A DNA stretch of 64,000 bases from Amoebophrya sp. A120 (lineage: Eukaryota > Sar > Dinophyceae > Syndiniales > Amoebophryaceae). Positions 32,970 to 43,900 of the stretch are shown piece after piece. The position numbers and the translations under genes were made by a program. The notes below the pieces were generated by a model. The model worked only from the letters and a program-made list of their open reading frames with translations, made no database searches and was not told the origin of the DNA. The first letter of the stretch is position 1, and each line of letters starts with the position of its first letter. Location of the stretch: positions 643,982-707,981 of the forward strand of contig CAJINV010000011.1 in the NCBI GenBank assembly GCA_905178155.1, in the 5' to 3' direction.

Positions 32970-35767
32970 AGAAGTTGCCATCAAGTGGTTAAGATTTTTT
33001 CGCAGAAGAGTATCACCTGGAAACACTTTGGGACTTGTGCTTCGTCGACCATATTGGTAGTGAGGTATTCATCATCTTCTTGCGCTCCTACTAGGAGTAG
33101 GAAATAAAACACCTTCTGGCAGATGAAGAAGATGAATAGTGTAGCCCAATATGGGAAGATGAGTTGCAAGGAAGTTTTTCCGGTTGATAACGCGCAGGAA
33201 AAGAAGTGAAAAACTGATGAAAACTTGATACTGCTAGTACACACTTTGGATTTTTGATAACACACTTTATTCCCTTGTTTGAACAAAATTAAAACCAATT
33301 CCAATCTATTACAGCAACTTCACAGCAATTTTCAACAAGAAAAAGACAACACTCAATGACAGTTTGAAGAAAATAAACCACAGCTTACAGCAAAAGTAAA
33401 AACATCCTACTTCAAATTTTATCCTTTAGTCAACAAAAATCCACTTCTAATCGGGCTGTTATCTCAACTTACTTTCTTTGGTCACTCTCGAGCACCACGA
33501 CCCCTTGCAGAAGAGGAGGAGGCACTTATTACTAGGGCATCTTCGAGTCACATCTCGAGAATGTGCAAGATAAAAGAACTTTTCTAGAGAACTAGGTGAT
33601 AGTTGGGTTTAGTTTACCGGGAGTTTTAGTTTCAATTTTCTTGTGCTTCTATCGAACTACAATTCGTGTGACGAAAGAACAGAGTCAGGCGAGGTTTCCC
33701 GCTCGGCGCAACGACATATTTCCAGCACCGTCGCTAGTAATCTTGTTTTGATATGGCGCACCGGTACTAAAAATGTTGACTGTATTCCCAAGGAGGTGCG
33801 TGCGATTGCGAACTTCGCATCGTAACGCTTGGGCTTGTCACATTTATTCAGAGAGCTTCTTTCCACTATTGTGATTTTATTTACACATTACAGATTGAGA
33901 TTTTACAGCAATTACAAAAGTTACCGAGTGTCAGTTTTTACAATCTATAGCATTTCACCAGGTTTCAGTTATTTTACTTTCAAATTTTACACATCAGAAA
34001 AGCAGAATGTCACCAAATTTTACAATTTTTAGCTAACACCTCCAAAAGCTTATGCTATCTTGAGAATACAACTTTTGTCTGCGAAATCACTTTGTTGTGC
34101 GATTTTGACCACTCGATTGTTTATTGTTTCTCTTGACAAGAACCAGATTTGTTACCCTTTATGAGTTTTTCTAGAAAAACGAAATCTAATTACCACCAGT
34201 CGCGAACTTTGCTTTTTTTCACCACCTATCTCAACAACAGACTAGAACCAATACTCCGCTTGATGCTATCCAACTGATTTTTTTTTTAGACCGATACAGA
34301 TACGAACAAATATTGAATTTGAGTTTCTTGCAAATATTGAATTTCGCACGACCGGATTGACAAATCAATACCCAAGTGCGCCGAGCCAGAATGGAAAATG
34401 ATAAAGCGATGAATATATTGCGAGTAACACAACTACTATCAAGCAGAGCAGCAATAAACAATAAAACAGCAGGAGGTTTCATGGGTCTCTTTTAGTGCAG
34501 ACAGGTGCCTAATCAGCAACGCAGCTTCATCGTCATGCGATAACGGAGTACATCACTATACTTGTTGAGGTGGGCTTGACTCTGTTTCACCCTACAATAC
34601 CATCGCCGAACTACTCTAATTTGGTTCTAATTATTTATTCGCGGGCCGATATTACAACTAGACAGCTCCTTGCCGCAAATATGCTCGCTCTACTGTGCCA
34701 GTCCATTATCAATCCACAAGCGAAGAAGTAGTTCGGGCGACACCAAGCGCCGTCAGACAGAGCAATGATTACTACTTTCTTATTGGAGAAAAAAGTAAGT
34801 ATCATTACTATCGTCCGGTGTTAAAACGAGACTGTCACGCAACGCAAGATAAATTATCCATCTCTACTTCAGTAGCATCACCTCTGCGACTACTAACCAC
34901 TGTGGCTAATGAGAAAAATGGGTATGCATCAATACGCTTGCAGTTTCGGACGAGACATCAAAACCAATGAAAATCATGTTTCAGCACATATATGATGAAA
35001 CAACGTGATCTCACTTTTACAAAAACGCAGGGTTTCATCGATCACAATTATTGGGAGGGCAAGGATTGTTATGGATTTGACGAGCACAGGACTCTACTGC
35101 GATCCATTTGGTTGAAAGAGAAGTCGCAATTTGAATTGCCGCTGTTGTTGACTGAAAAAAATTTGAATCGTACGACAAGTGTACTAGTTTCTAGAACTTT
35201 TTTCTCACCTTTTTATCCCGAAAAATATTTTCTGTCAAAGCGGAAAGCTGGGCTTTTGCTTTCGCCACTACAGAGGCCGCACGACCGGTGGAAGTTGTCA
35301 CGACTTTTTTGAAGCAAGTGTTCCCCCGTGGTCATGTGATAACAAGTGTGAATTAGTATTAGGCAAGAAAGCCTTTCTGCTTCTGCATCAAGGCGCTGAA
35401 TGATGACAGATGGCGGAACCAAGACCAGCGCGGGGAAGAAGATCACCTCAGTGGGTCTGAAGTAATTGTACAATTTGTCATGCCTGCTTGTTCCGCGATT
35501 TTTGCGTTTAGGGAACGAAATATAGCCAAGCTATCGATCCTCACCCACTAACCGTACTGGTATTCCTGGTCGAAGCACAAGCAGCCTTAATCTGTTGCAA
35601 CGAACCTGAACCAGCAGTCATTTAACTTCGACATACTACGCCTCAGGAGCATCATCGTATAGTACTCTCAGTCTCTCTGGTCGGAGCTCTCCAATAGCAC
35701 TACCTTCAAGGAGGACCAACTACAAACTAGCGTTTTATAATTTTCTCCACGCTCCTGCACCAAAAAG
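32970..35767. other. long AT-rich spacer
   Basis: About 2.8 kb. No gene recognised on either strand; several 60-106 codon frames lack any family resemblance. AGTAAGTA at 34794-34801. A diverged repeat lies at 35455-35516, with a partner at 38731-38791. Confidence 0.45.
35455..35516. repeat. diverged dispersed repeat, copy 1
   Basis: Begins GTCTGAAGTAAT and contains CCTGCTTGTTCCGCGATT followed by GCGTTTA. The partner at 38731-38791 is clearly similar by eye. Possibly remnants of a transposable element. Confidence 0.5.
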
Positions 35768-37171
35768 ATGATCTACTGCAACAAAATGGTCCACCTGATC
35801 CTCAACATGAAGGCGGTGTTCCTCCTTCTCTCCATGTTAATCTTCATTTTCGGGCAAAAAGTCAGCGGGGTGTTCTGGAAGACGAAGACAGTCGACCCGG
35901 TGTCGTCCTCGTGGCCGGGGGCTCCTCCTTCTGCTGCGGTCCTTCCAGGCGGAATATGTTGCGGGGTTGCGTCTGCGTCGTCGGCGGCTGCGGCAGGTGC
36001 AGTTCGAGTAGTTCCTCCGACCACTAGATCGGGTTGGAACTACCAAGCAAGGGAAACAACTTTTCCGCCCTACCTACTGCTAGTACCTCAGGTCGTTCAG
36101 GTGGACCAGCACGGGCGGCCGCAGGGCGGCCAACATCAACCGAAGAACTCCTGTTGCCTCCGCTTCAAAAATTATCTCGTCGGCTTGGGAATCTGCGTTG
36201 TCGCCGTTCCTACTGGGATATATCTGGAATTATTGAGCGAGGAGCGACCGCCTTGCGGCGACGCCGAGTACAAACTCTTCGATGTTTGGGGTCATCGCTA
36301 CTGTCTACCACAAAGCGATTTGCAGTGCCCGTGGACTTTTGACGAGCGGATGAAAACTGTTGCACCTTCTGACGTCGTGAGCCAGACCTTGCAGCAGATC
36401 ACGGACTGTGTCAACCGCGAACTACTGCCCGGGGAAGAAGGCACTAACGCCTCCACGTACTTTCTCGGGCCGAAGGTCGGCTGGTACAGAAACAGGGCGC
36501 GGAGCTTTCTTGTCTCCAACATTCCAACACCCTGGGTCGCGGGCTCGACGTCTTCCACCTCTTCGAGCGGTAGTTCTGACCCCACCCAGCAGGCGCTACA
36601 ACTCGAGCATGAGCTCTGGGAGCACTTGCGGAATGTACTCGAACAAGAAATGCAAAAAAGTGGAAATAACCTCGGAGGAGGTCCTCTGAGACCTCTCGAA
36701 CAAGACGAAGTGCTGAAAAAGATGCTTTCCGATCTTCTGCCAGAAGGAACATCACCAACCGACAGCTCCTACGTCACGGTCGTTGATGGTGACGGGGTCT
36801 GCAAGTCGTTTCTAGTGGTTTGCGCCTTGGACCAACAAGAAGGTTGGGGTCCTTTCACGAAGACAATGGGGTGCGAGCCGGCTCTGTCGCACATGAATAG
36901 GCAGGACCGGTCTTCCTTGAAAGAGAAGTTTGGGGTTCCTCAGGGACTCGAATTAGAGCCGCGGCACGTGATCGCGAAATGCATTAAAGATGTGGCACGA
37001 GGGCCGTCTACTGCCACTACTGCAGCTCCTGTGACGGCGTGGTCGGATCTAGGACGTCGAGTGTCCTCGTCGGCAGGAGGAGGCGACGTGGTCATGGAGC
37101 AGGATGGAAAAAATGCAGGAGAAAAAACGGCAGGACCAGGAGTTCTTGTACAACTGGGAGCAGACAAATGA
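35768..37171 (+). CDS. signal-anchor protein with Cys-containing ectodomain, unknown
   Basis: Single exon. The first ATG (35768) gives 467 aa; a second ATG (35807) gives an N-terminus that is a classic signal sequence, MKAVFLLLSMLIFIFG, and may be the real start. A second hydrophobic helix (YLVGLGICVVAVPTGIYLEL, about residues 140-160) suggests a membrane protein. It is followed by a Cys-bearing region (RPPCGDAEYKLF; YCLPQSDLQCPW; ITDCVNREL) and a mostly hydrophilic C-terminal half with MLSDLLPEG and VVDGDGVCKSFLVV. No family recognised. A Pro/Gly-rich low-complexity stretch lies between the helices. No introner is present. Confidence 0.6.
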   Translation: MIYCNKMVHLILNMKAVFLLLSMLIFIFGQKVSGVFWKTKTVDPVSSSWPGAPPSAAVLPGGICCGVASASSAAAAGAVRVVPPTTRSGWNYQARETTFPPYLLLVPQVVQVDQHGRPQGGQHQPKNSCCLRFKNYLVGLGICVVAVPTGIYLELLSEERPPCGDAEYKLFDVWGHRYCLPQSDLQCPWTFDERMKTVAPSDVVSQTLQQITDCVNRELLPGEEGTNASTYFLGPKVGWYRNRARSFLVSNIPTPWVAGSTSSTSSSGSSDPTQQALQLEHELWEHLRNVLEQEMQKSGNNLGGGPLRPLEQDEVLKKMLSDLLPEGTSPTDSSYVTVVDGDGVCKSFLVVCALDQQEGWGPFTKTMGCEPALSHMNRQDRSSLKEKFGVPQGLELEPRHVIAKCIKDVARGPSTATTAAPVTAWSDLGRRVSSSAGGGDVVMEQDGKNAGEKTAGPGVLVQLGADK

Positions 37172-37940
37172 AAGCCAATGATGGTGATCATATCTCGCGT
37201 CGTCGAGGTCGACTCGAGCTCTAATACAGTTCGTCAAAAAGAAATAAAGTACACCTTAACTGTAGACTCACGGTCCTCACGTCGAGCAGGTCAGTACCGA
37301 CAAGAAGTCCCAAGGTCTACTTTCTGTTGATCGGTAGATCTTGCCACTTGAACACTTGTGTCTTGCCTTTACCCGCGGGTGACAAAAAACTTCTTCCTGA
37401 TTGTTTTGCTCAATCTTGAGCCAACGGCTCACAACAAAATTATACAGGTTGCATCGTGTCTCACATGTTCCAGGGTCTATCTAGATGTGAATCAACGTAA
37501 TGAAACCTAGTGGCCGATTGGCAAAAAAACGGGTAGGCAAAAGTAAAAAAACATTCCCCAAAAAACGATTTCTTCATGCGACTCGGCGATATCAGTACGA
37601 TGTACACGATTCAGAAAAAAGCTCAACCGAGTAGTCACGACCAAGAAGAAAGCAAGATCTTGACCGATGAAGATAGGTGTGAACATTCTGTGAACAACAC
37701 CCCTCCTCAAACTAGTCACTAGACCTGGTTTTTGCCTGGAAGTGTAAAACTCTGGTCGTGCTCGTTTGCTGTGTAAATGAAACTCATACTGTAGGTAAGA
37801 TAAATGCTACTGCTACTGATGTTGCTTGTGGTAGAAGAAAAATACTTTACTATGACTGGATGACAAATTTGCATGACAGATCGGCAACTGTTCGCTTGTT
37901 TCCTGGACTTCATGAATTAATTTTTATACACGGGAAATCT
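37172..37940. other. spacer with one copy of a 51-bp direct repeat
   Basis: No gene recognised. The direct repeat copy lies at 37275-37325. Lower-coordinate side of the Copia fragment, so it could include degraded long terminal repeat sequence; I could not delimit one. Confidence 0.4.
37275..37325. repeat. 51-bp direct repeat, copy 1
   Basis: Starts CCTCACGTCGAGCAGGTCAG and ends CCAAGGTCTACTTTCT; identical to 38507-38557. The two copies bracket the Copia RNase H fragment. Confidence 0.85.
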
Positions 37941-38480
37941 TCAAGAGTTAATCATACTGAGGAGGAAGTTATGAACTTTTATTGGTAGTGATTTTGTCAG
38001 GATGTCTGCGTACTGGTATTTGGTTGACACATGGATTACTTTTATTTCGTTCTTTGCATGTAGATCTTTTACAAAATTGTATCTGATGTCTATGTGCTTG
38101 GTTTTTCTCGTGCTATCGGTTTGCGAAACAAGGTCTATACAAGATTTGTTGTCTTCAAAGATTGGCGTCGGTGATTCCTTCACGTCGGGAATTTTCGCTG
38201 TCTTATGCAGGCTGGATAAAAGTTGCCTGTAGTACAGTATTTCTCGCGAGCATTCGCTCACTGCGTAGTACTCCGCTTCGGTACTACTCAGGGAAACAGA
38301 TTTTTGCGTGATGCTCTGCCAAAAAATCAAGTTACCGGCAAAGAAAATCAAAATCCCGGACGTGGATCGGCGGTCTTCAGAATTGCCCCAATCGGCGTCG
38401 CTGAAGCCTATGATCTCGTCACCGGATGGCACATGCGTACAGGCCTGAATTTCTAGCGGTTTATCACCGCGGAAAACGAC
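37941..38480 (-). pseudogene. Ty1/Copia retrotransposon RNase H fragment
   Basis: Minus-strand frame open from about 38480 to the stop at 37941. It shows the Copia RNase H order: GFSDADWGNSEDRRSTSG, then SLSSTEAEYYAVSE, FEDNKSCIDL and KHIDIRYNFVKDL, with the D, E and D catalytic positions present, ending near 'ADILTKSL'. RNase H removes the RNA strand during reverse transcription of the element. No integrase or reverse transcriptase is seen upstream, where a stop and repeat sequence interrupt. So this is a 5'-truncated remnant of the pol gene, the only retroelement recognised in the window. Confidence 0.85.
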
Positions 38481-38506
38481 ACCTCGAGCAGGTCAGCACC
38501 GCGGTT

Positions 38507-38557
38507 CCTCACGTCGAGCAGGTCAGTACCGACAAGAAGTCCCAAGGTCTACTTTCT
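38507..38557. repeat. 51-bp direct repeat, copy 2
   Basis: Identical to 37275-37325. A partial further copy (CTCGAGCAGGTCAGCACC) lies directly before it at 38483-38500, so the unit may be part of a short tandem array. Confidence 0.85.
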
Positions 38558-39943
38558 TGACGTACAACTTATTGATCATTCTTACGCAAAAGAGGAGTAG
38601 TTGAGCGCTTTTTGATATTGAAACGCAAACACAAGTTTTCCATCATGAAACAAGCAGTTTTCGAAACTAAGAGAATTTTTCGTGCTTGTCGACGAAGATG
38701 TTCTTGAAACTCTAGATTTACAGCTGACGAGTCTGAAGTAATGGCACAGGTTATCATCCCTGCTTGTTCCGCGATTGCGTTTAAGGGCAACAGCCTGGAA
38801 GTTCCTCTGCGCGTTGTAGGGTGTGCAAGATTTTGCTTTGGTTTTGCCATTTCCTCGCCACGACCTTGATCCGTTTCCACAACATGCGTAGATCCATTGA
38901 TAGCTCTTCAGGCTGGAGCCATAGAAGCGCAACCTTCCTGCTCGGATTGTAGTTGACCTCCACAGAGGACGGCAACAGTACATCTAGATTTGCTCGCACC
39001 CTCGCGCATGTGGCATTTTCATTTCCCCTGGCCGGAATTTTTTAGAGGTTCTCGGACGAAGATGGCAGCTTCAGGTCGTTTTGTGTTTTGGCCTGCCGAC
39101 GGCGCGAAAGGTAAAGTAGTATGTAATGATGTACGTGAATGACAATGATCTCGCTCTTTTTCCTCCATTACCAATGCCAGTGACAACTTTTCGTGATAAA
39201 GCCAAAGGTTGGAGCACCGTATGAAATAGTCAAGGAAGTTCAGACTAGAAGTCTTTCGGAACAAAAAACGGCTCGATTAAGTCTTACTTATCCTCGTTCT
39301 TGAAAGTAAGTACGTCTTCTGTATAGCTTGAAAGTACGTATTATCTTCTTTATTGCTTTATGCTTTGAGGTCCACTAGCTGTAGCTACCCCTCAAAAAAG
39401 AAATTTCTTTGTCTTCGACAGCTGCAATGTTGGCCAGTTCTCGCTGCGCCATGGGGCTGCCTGTGGTATGTCTTGTTACCTTTGGTCTTTGTGGTTGATA
39501 AAATTCTTTTTCCCCCCAGGATTAACATAAAGAAGCTTGAGGCACTGTAAACGAAAAGATGCTGGCGCGGGCCCGCAGTTGAAGCAGAACAACTTCCCGC
39601 AACAGTAGGTACTTCTATACCCGTGGTCACTATCGCCGCGCCCCCGCCCGGCTACACCGATCGGAACTACGAAGAGCACTTTCAGAAGTTGTGAAAAAAT
39701 AATTACCCACCTCCTCCCGGTATCGTCGAAATCATTGTCATCTTTGCCCCCACGACGTCGTCCCCTGCGGTAAGGACTACCTCCCAGTTGTGGAACAGCA
39801 CTAAACGAAAGGAGAAGAACTACAAGCATTGCCGTCGTACTACTACCCAATAAAAGGATAAGAATAAAAAAAAAGAAAACTACCCGCACCAGACTTGTAC
39901 TTAATACGAAAGACGTCGTCACTCATTACCGCTCAACGATATT
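38558..39943. other. spacer / unresolved region
   Basis: Holds the second copy of a diverged repeat (38731-38791) inside minus-strand frames that may be transposon debris, and AGTAAGTA at 39305-39312. A plus-strand stretch near 39565-39695 reads like coding sequence (PVVTIAAPPPGYTDRNYEEH) but ends at a stop. I could not place it in a gene. Confidence 0.35.
38731..38791. repeat. diverged dispersed repeat, copy 2
   Basis: Partner of 35455-35516; shares GTCTGAAGTAATG, CCTGCTTGTTCCGCGATT and GCGTTTA. On the minus strand it lies in a frame reading NAIAEQAGMITCAITSDSS. Confidence 0.5.
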
Positions 39944-40764
39944 GTGATACCCCAGATCATCCTGCGTCGTGGCCATCGATCTACGTCTGTCTCCGATTAT
40001 CGAGAAGTTTATTACCCAGTAGCTTCCCACCCGTCGCGGCAGCAGTACTTCTTCATCAAGGAACTCACGGAACAACTCCACGTGAAACACCTTTTCTTCG
40101 AAAAATATCTGTACCCGATTTCTTCCACGTCAAACACCTGTACCACCTTATTTAGTATTTGGAGCGGCCCTCTGTCATACCCACAAGCTATAGAAGTCGC
40201 GACGTTTTCTTCACAGCCAGGAACGAAAAATCCACCGAAAAACCGGTCGAGATAAAAACCGGACGAGTTACGAAACGCGAACACGAGGACCAGCGTACGG
40301 AAAAATCAATTTTGCTACACCTCCACAAATATGGATTGTAAAAACGTCTGGGTCTGGATGCTGGGTGGCGTATCATGAGGAGGCCACAAGTGCTGGCTCA
40401 GCATGACAAGTTTCTGAGCTTCTATATGATGCCTATTCTGCATGACAAACTGCGTTTTTGCATGACAGAAAAGTGGGGCTCTTGAGTAACGTGCATGACA
40501 GATTTAAGAGTCACTCCAGACAAGCATGACAAACTTGCAATCTTCCAGACCCAGACACTTTCGCTACTACACCTCAACAAAAATAAACTTGTGTGCGTTG
40601 TACTACTACCTAACAAGCCGGAATTTTTCAAGCAGGAACAGAATGGAAAAGAGACAATCCATCTCGCCAAGCGCCAGCCTCGGCTTGCCGCGCAAGGAGA
40701 GAACAACCGGGTCTTACCGCTCTCCGTCGTACAACCGGTCCTCGGATCAACAAAAGAACCGCAG
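39944..40764 (+). CDS. candidate upstream exons, possibly the 5' part of the giant gene
   Basis: Two overlapping plus-strand stretches look coding. One is at about 39944-40255 (DYREVYYPVASHPSRQQYFF). The other is at about 40154-40329 (PTSYRSRDVFFTARNEKSTE), which continues in the same frame across the introner at 40330 to 40764 (NKPEFFKQEQNGKETIHLAK). A GT at 40765 and an AG at 40910 suggest an intron, but joining them in this frame gives a TGA. So either a separate gene ends there, or the junction is non-canonical (resuming at ACC ACG would keep the frame) and this is the start of the giant gene. No start codon was settled and no family is recognised. Confidence 0.3.
40330..40566. mobile_element. 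introner, TCTGGGTCTGG family, 15-bp direct repeat
   Basis: 237 bp. Left end TATGGATTGTAAAAACGTCT; the right end ...CAGACACTTTCGCTA is degenerate. Flanked by CTACACCTC(C/A)ACAAA at 40315-40329 and 40567-40581, three times the usual repeat length. Internally very like the 60746 element. Confidence 0.75.
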
Positions 40765-40910
40765 GTTTGATATTATACTTTGCAAATGATTTTTTTGAGT
40801 TCTGATCGATTCGGCGTTATTGTCCAAAATTTTGGGTAAAACTAAAAAACGTTTTTGTCGTCAAGGCGTTTAAGGAACCGTGGCATTTTTCGCATTCTGT
40901 CATTTTTTCA

Positions 40911-43900
40911 GTGACCACGACGGCCTTGCCTATTAAAACAAAAACTCTCGTCAGTCCTGCGAAGTCGCGGCCCTCGACCCCTGTTCGGCGAACCCCCACT
41001 GAGTGGTTTGAGTTCTCGCGATCGCGGGAGGTGATTGCGTCGGACGAAGAGATCCGGTCTGAGGAGAACAAGTGGAATCGGGCGTATGAAATGTAAAAAT
41101 GTCTGGGTCTGGAAGATTGCGAGATTTGTCATGCAGATTTTCCATGACCCACGAGGTCTGGAATGCGGCGCCGAGCGTGACAGAGTCTGTGAGGTCTCTG
41201 CCATGCCTATAATGCATGAGAAACTACCTCCCAACTTGGTCGAAAGTGGACAGCTTTTGGCACTCATGCAACACAGATTTTTGCATTATTCGGATTTAGC
41301 ATGACAATTTAATCTTCCAGACCCAGACATTTTTGCATTTGATAGGGCGTCTCCCCGAACAAATCTTGGTCTTCTTCAAGGACGAGGACAACAAGAAGAG
41401 TTACACCAAGAAGAGCTGGTGCACAGCAACAACTCCGTGCATCATGAGGACCAGCAGAGCAAGGATGATTATTCTGTGCAAGTGCAAGACTCGGAACATC
41501 TGTCGCAGCATTTCGAGCACTCTGATGTTGTGTACGAGAACCGGGGCGAGGCAACTCAACATAATTCTCCTGAGCAAGATCATTCGGAATCGGAACATGA
41601 GTCGCAGTCCGAGCACTCTGTGCACGACCAGAGCTGCGAGGAAAATCATTCGGAGCAAGATCAATCGGAACAGCAGCAGGCGCAGTCCGAATACTCTGTG
41701 CACGACGGCGAGGCAAATTATTCTGAGCAAGATCATTCGGAATATGAATCGCAGTCCGAGCACTCCGTGCACGATGGCGAGGAAAATCAACATTTTGAGC
41801 AAGCTTATTCGGAACAGCAGGCGCAGTCTGAGCACGACTCCGTGCACGACCAGAGCTGCGAGGAAAATTATTCTGAGCAAGATCAAAATCAATCGGAACA
41901 TCAGTCGCAGTACGAGCACTCTGTGCCCGACGGCGAGGCAAATCATTCTGAGCAAGAGTCGGAGCTGCAGCAGCAGTCGCAATCAGAGCACTCCGTGCGC
42001 GACGGCGAGGCAAATCAGCATTCTGAGCAAGATCATTCTGAACAGGAGTCGCAGTCCGAGGACGACTCCGTGCACGACCAGAGCTGCGAGGAAAATCATT
42101 CTGAGCAAGAGTTGTCCGGGCGCGGGCACCAGTTGTCCGAGCAGCCAATTTCGGCGCAGCAATCGGGGCAGCAGTCCTCGTCGCACCACCACCAACATCA
42201 ACAACGACAGACACTGCAGTCGGAGGACGAGGAGGAATCCTCTGTCGCGGGATCCTCTGTCGCGGGACAATTGGAGGAAAACGGAGGTGATCGCAGTAGC
42301 TCCGAGAATAACTTCCACGACAACCACGACTCAGGGACGCAGCAACGGGAAGTCATGCAGCACAGTAAGAACAATGTTGCCTCGGTGGATTTTTATACTG
42401 AACAAGAGATGTTGAGTGGGGAAGACGAAGATCAATATCAAAATGAGAATGACCACAGTGAAGATGAAGATGACCAACAGGCAGTAGATCATCATCGGGC
42501 CGCCGCACCAGATGGGTTTTTATCGGGTGAGGACGCTGATAGAAGCGACGACGTTAGCGAGGATGAATCTCGATCTCTGGTCGGCCGTTCCTCTTCCGTA
42601 TTGAGATCGGGTGAAGACGCTGATAGGAGCGACGACGCGGATGATAGTGAATCTAGGTTTACTGTGGTCAACCGTTGTTCATCTTCCGTGGTTCAATGCT
42701 GCCAGGATAAAGATAGGAGTATCCACGAACAGCAGCAGGAGGAGGAGGAGGAGAGCCTTGATGAGGCCGCCGCAGACTCTACTGCTCACCGGGTTCCATC
42801 CCACAACCAGAAATTCTACCGACGACCCGACGAAGGGAAACTGCAGCATGAAGGTCGTGGAAGCTCCTGCGGCGCAGTGAACGAAGATGGTGTTGGGGTC
42901 TCATCCTCGGCGGAAAATGATGATAAGCATCCCGTTGACAACGGAAGTGTTAGTGGCGAAGAGGAACAAAGCGATAATCTTGACCATGAACAAGAACGGC
43001 AAGTGGCAGTAGGTTCTGCGGACGGTGACCAAGAGCATGACGTTGAATACAGTGATTCAGACCCGGACGATAACTCGCATGCGGTGGCTTCTGAACAGCC
43101 TTCCCATCATTTTATTGCGCCACAAAAATCTTCGCAACTACACGAGGAGAAAGAAAATCGCGTGTCCAGCGGCGGCTATCGCGCAGAATCAGAGCCGAAT
43201 GTCGAGAGCAACGGTGAAGTGGAACCTCCAGGGGAACAACACGGCAACCACGGTCAGGGCGGGTTTCGTGGCAACGATAGTATAAAGATGGATGAAGGAG
43301 CTGCTGCAGCACAAGAACTACTATTACATCAACCGCAACAAGATCAAGAAGTGGGTCGTGTTCTTCCGGCTGCACAAAAATTTCAATTACCCGCGTCTTT
43401 CTTCAGCCTAGAAAGCGTCTCGGGCTCTACATGCCACGGCAACCCCAGACAAGACGGCCGCAAGTTGTTTCTGGAATCGCTGAACAAGCATGGTGGCGGT
43501 GTGCCGACGAGGGAGCAAGGCGGGGGAGACTCAAAAAATGCATTTATTTCATCTCCGCACGAGGACGGCCACGGAGAAGAAAATCAAACTTGTCACCAAC
43601 AAGACCACCATCACCCCAGGAAGTTGTTCTTGTCACCGATAGGAGAAGAAACTTGTCGCTCTCTTCGTAAGAAAAAGATGTTGTACAGGAACGTGCCATT
43701 CGGCGGGTTGCAGGAAGAAAAACTGCTTGAGCTGGGGCAATTGTCACAAAGCAGCGAGGACGGTGGACGAAGGTCATCGAGAAGCGAGATTATGGCGGAA
43801 CATCAAGAACGCTCTAATTCCTCTTCACGGCCACAGGTGGAGCAACAAGAAGAAGTGTTGTACAAGAAGAAGCGTCGTTCACATATAGTGTTGTACAGGA

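Noticed and set aside
39476-39922. 148-codon minus-strand frame with a hydrophobic start
   Set aside because: The hydrophobic run comes from an A/T-rich stretch; no family resemblance, and the strand is against the trend.
41309-42214. Long minus-strand frames opposite the acidic repeats
   Set aside because: They are shadows of repetitive GAG/CAG-type codons and consist of simple repeats themselves.
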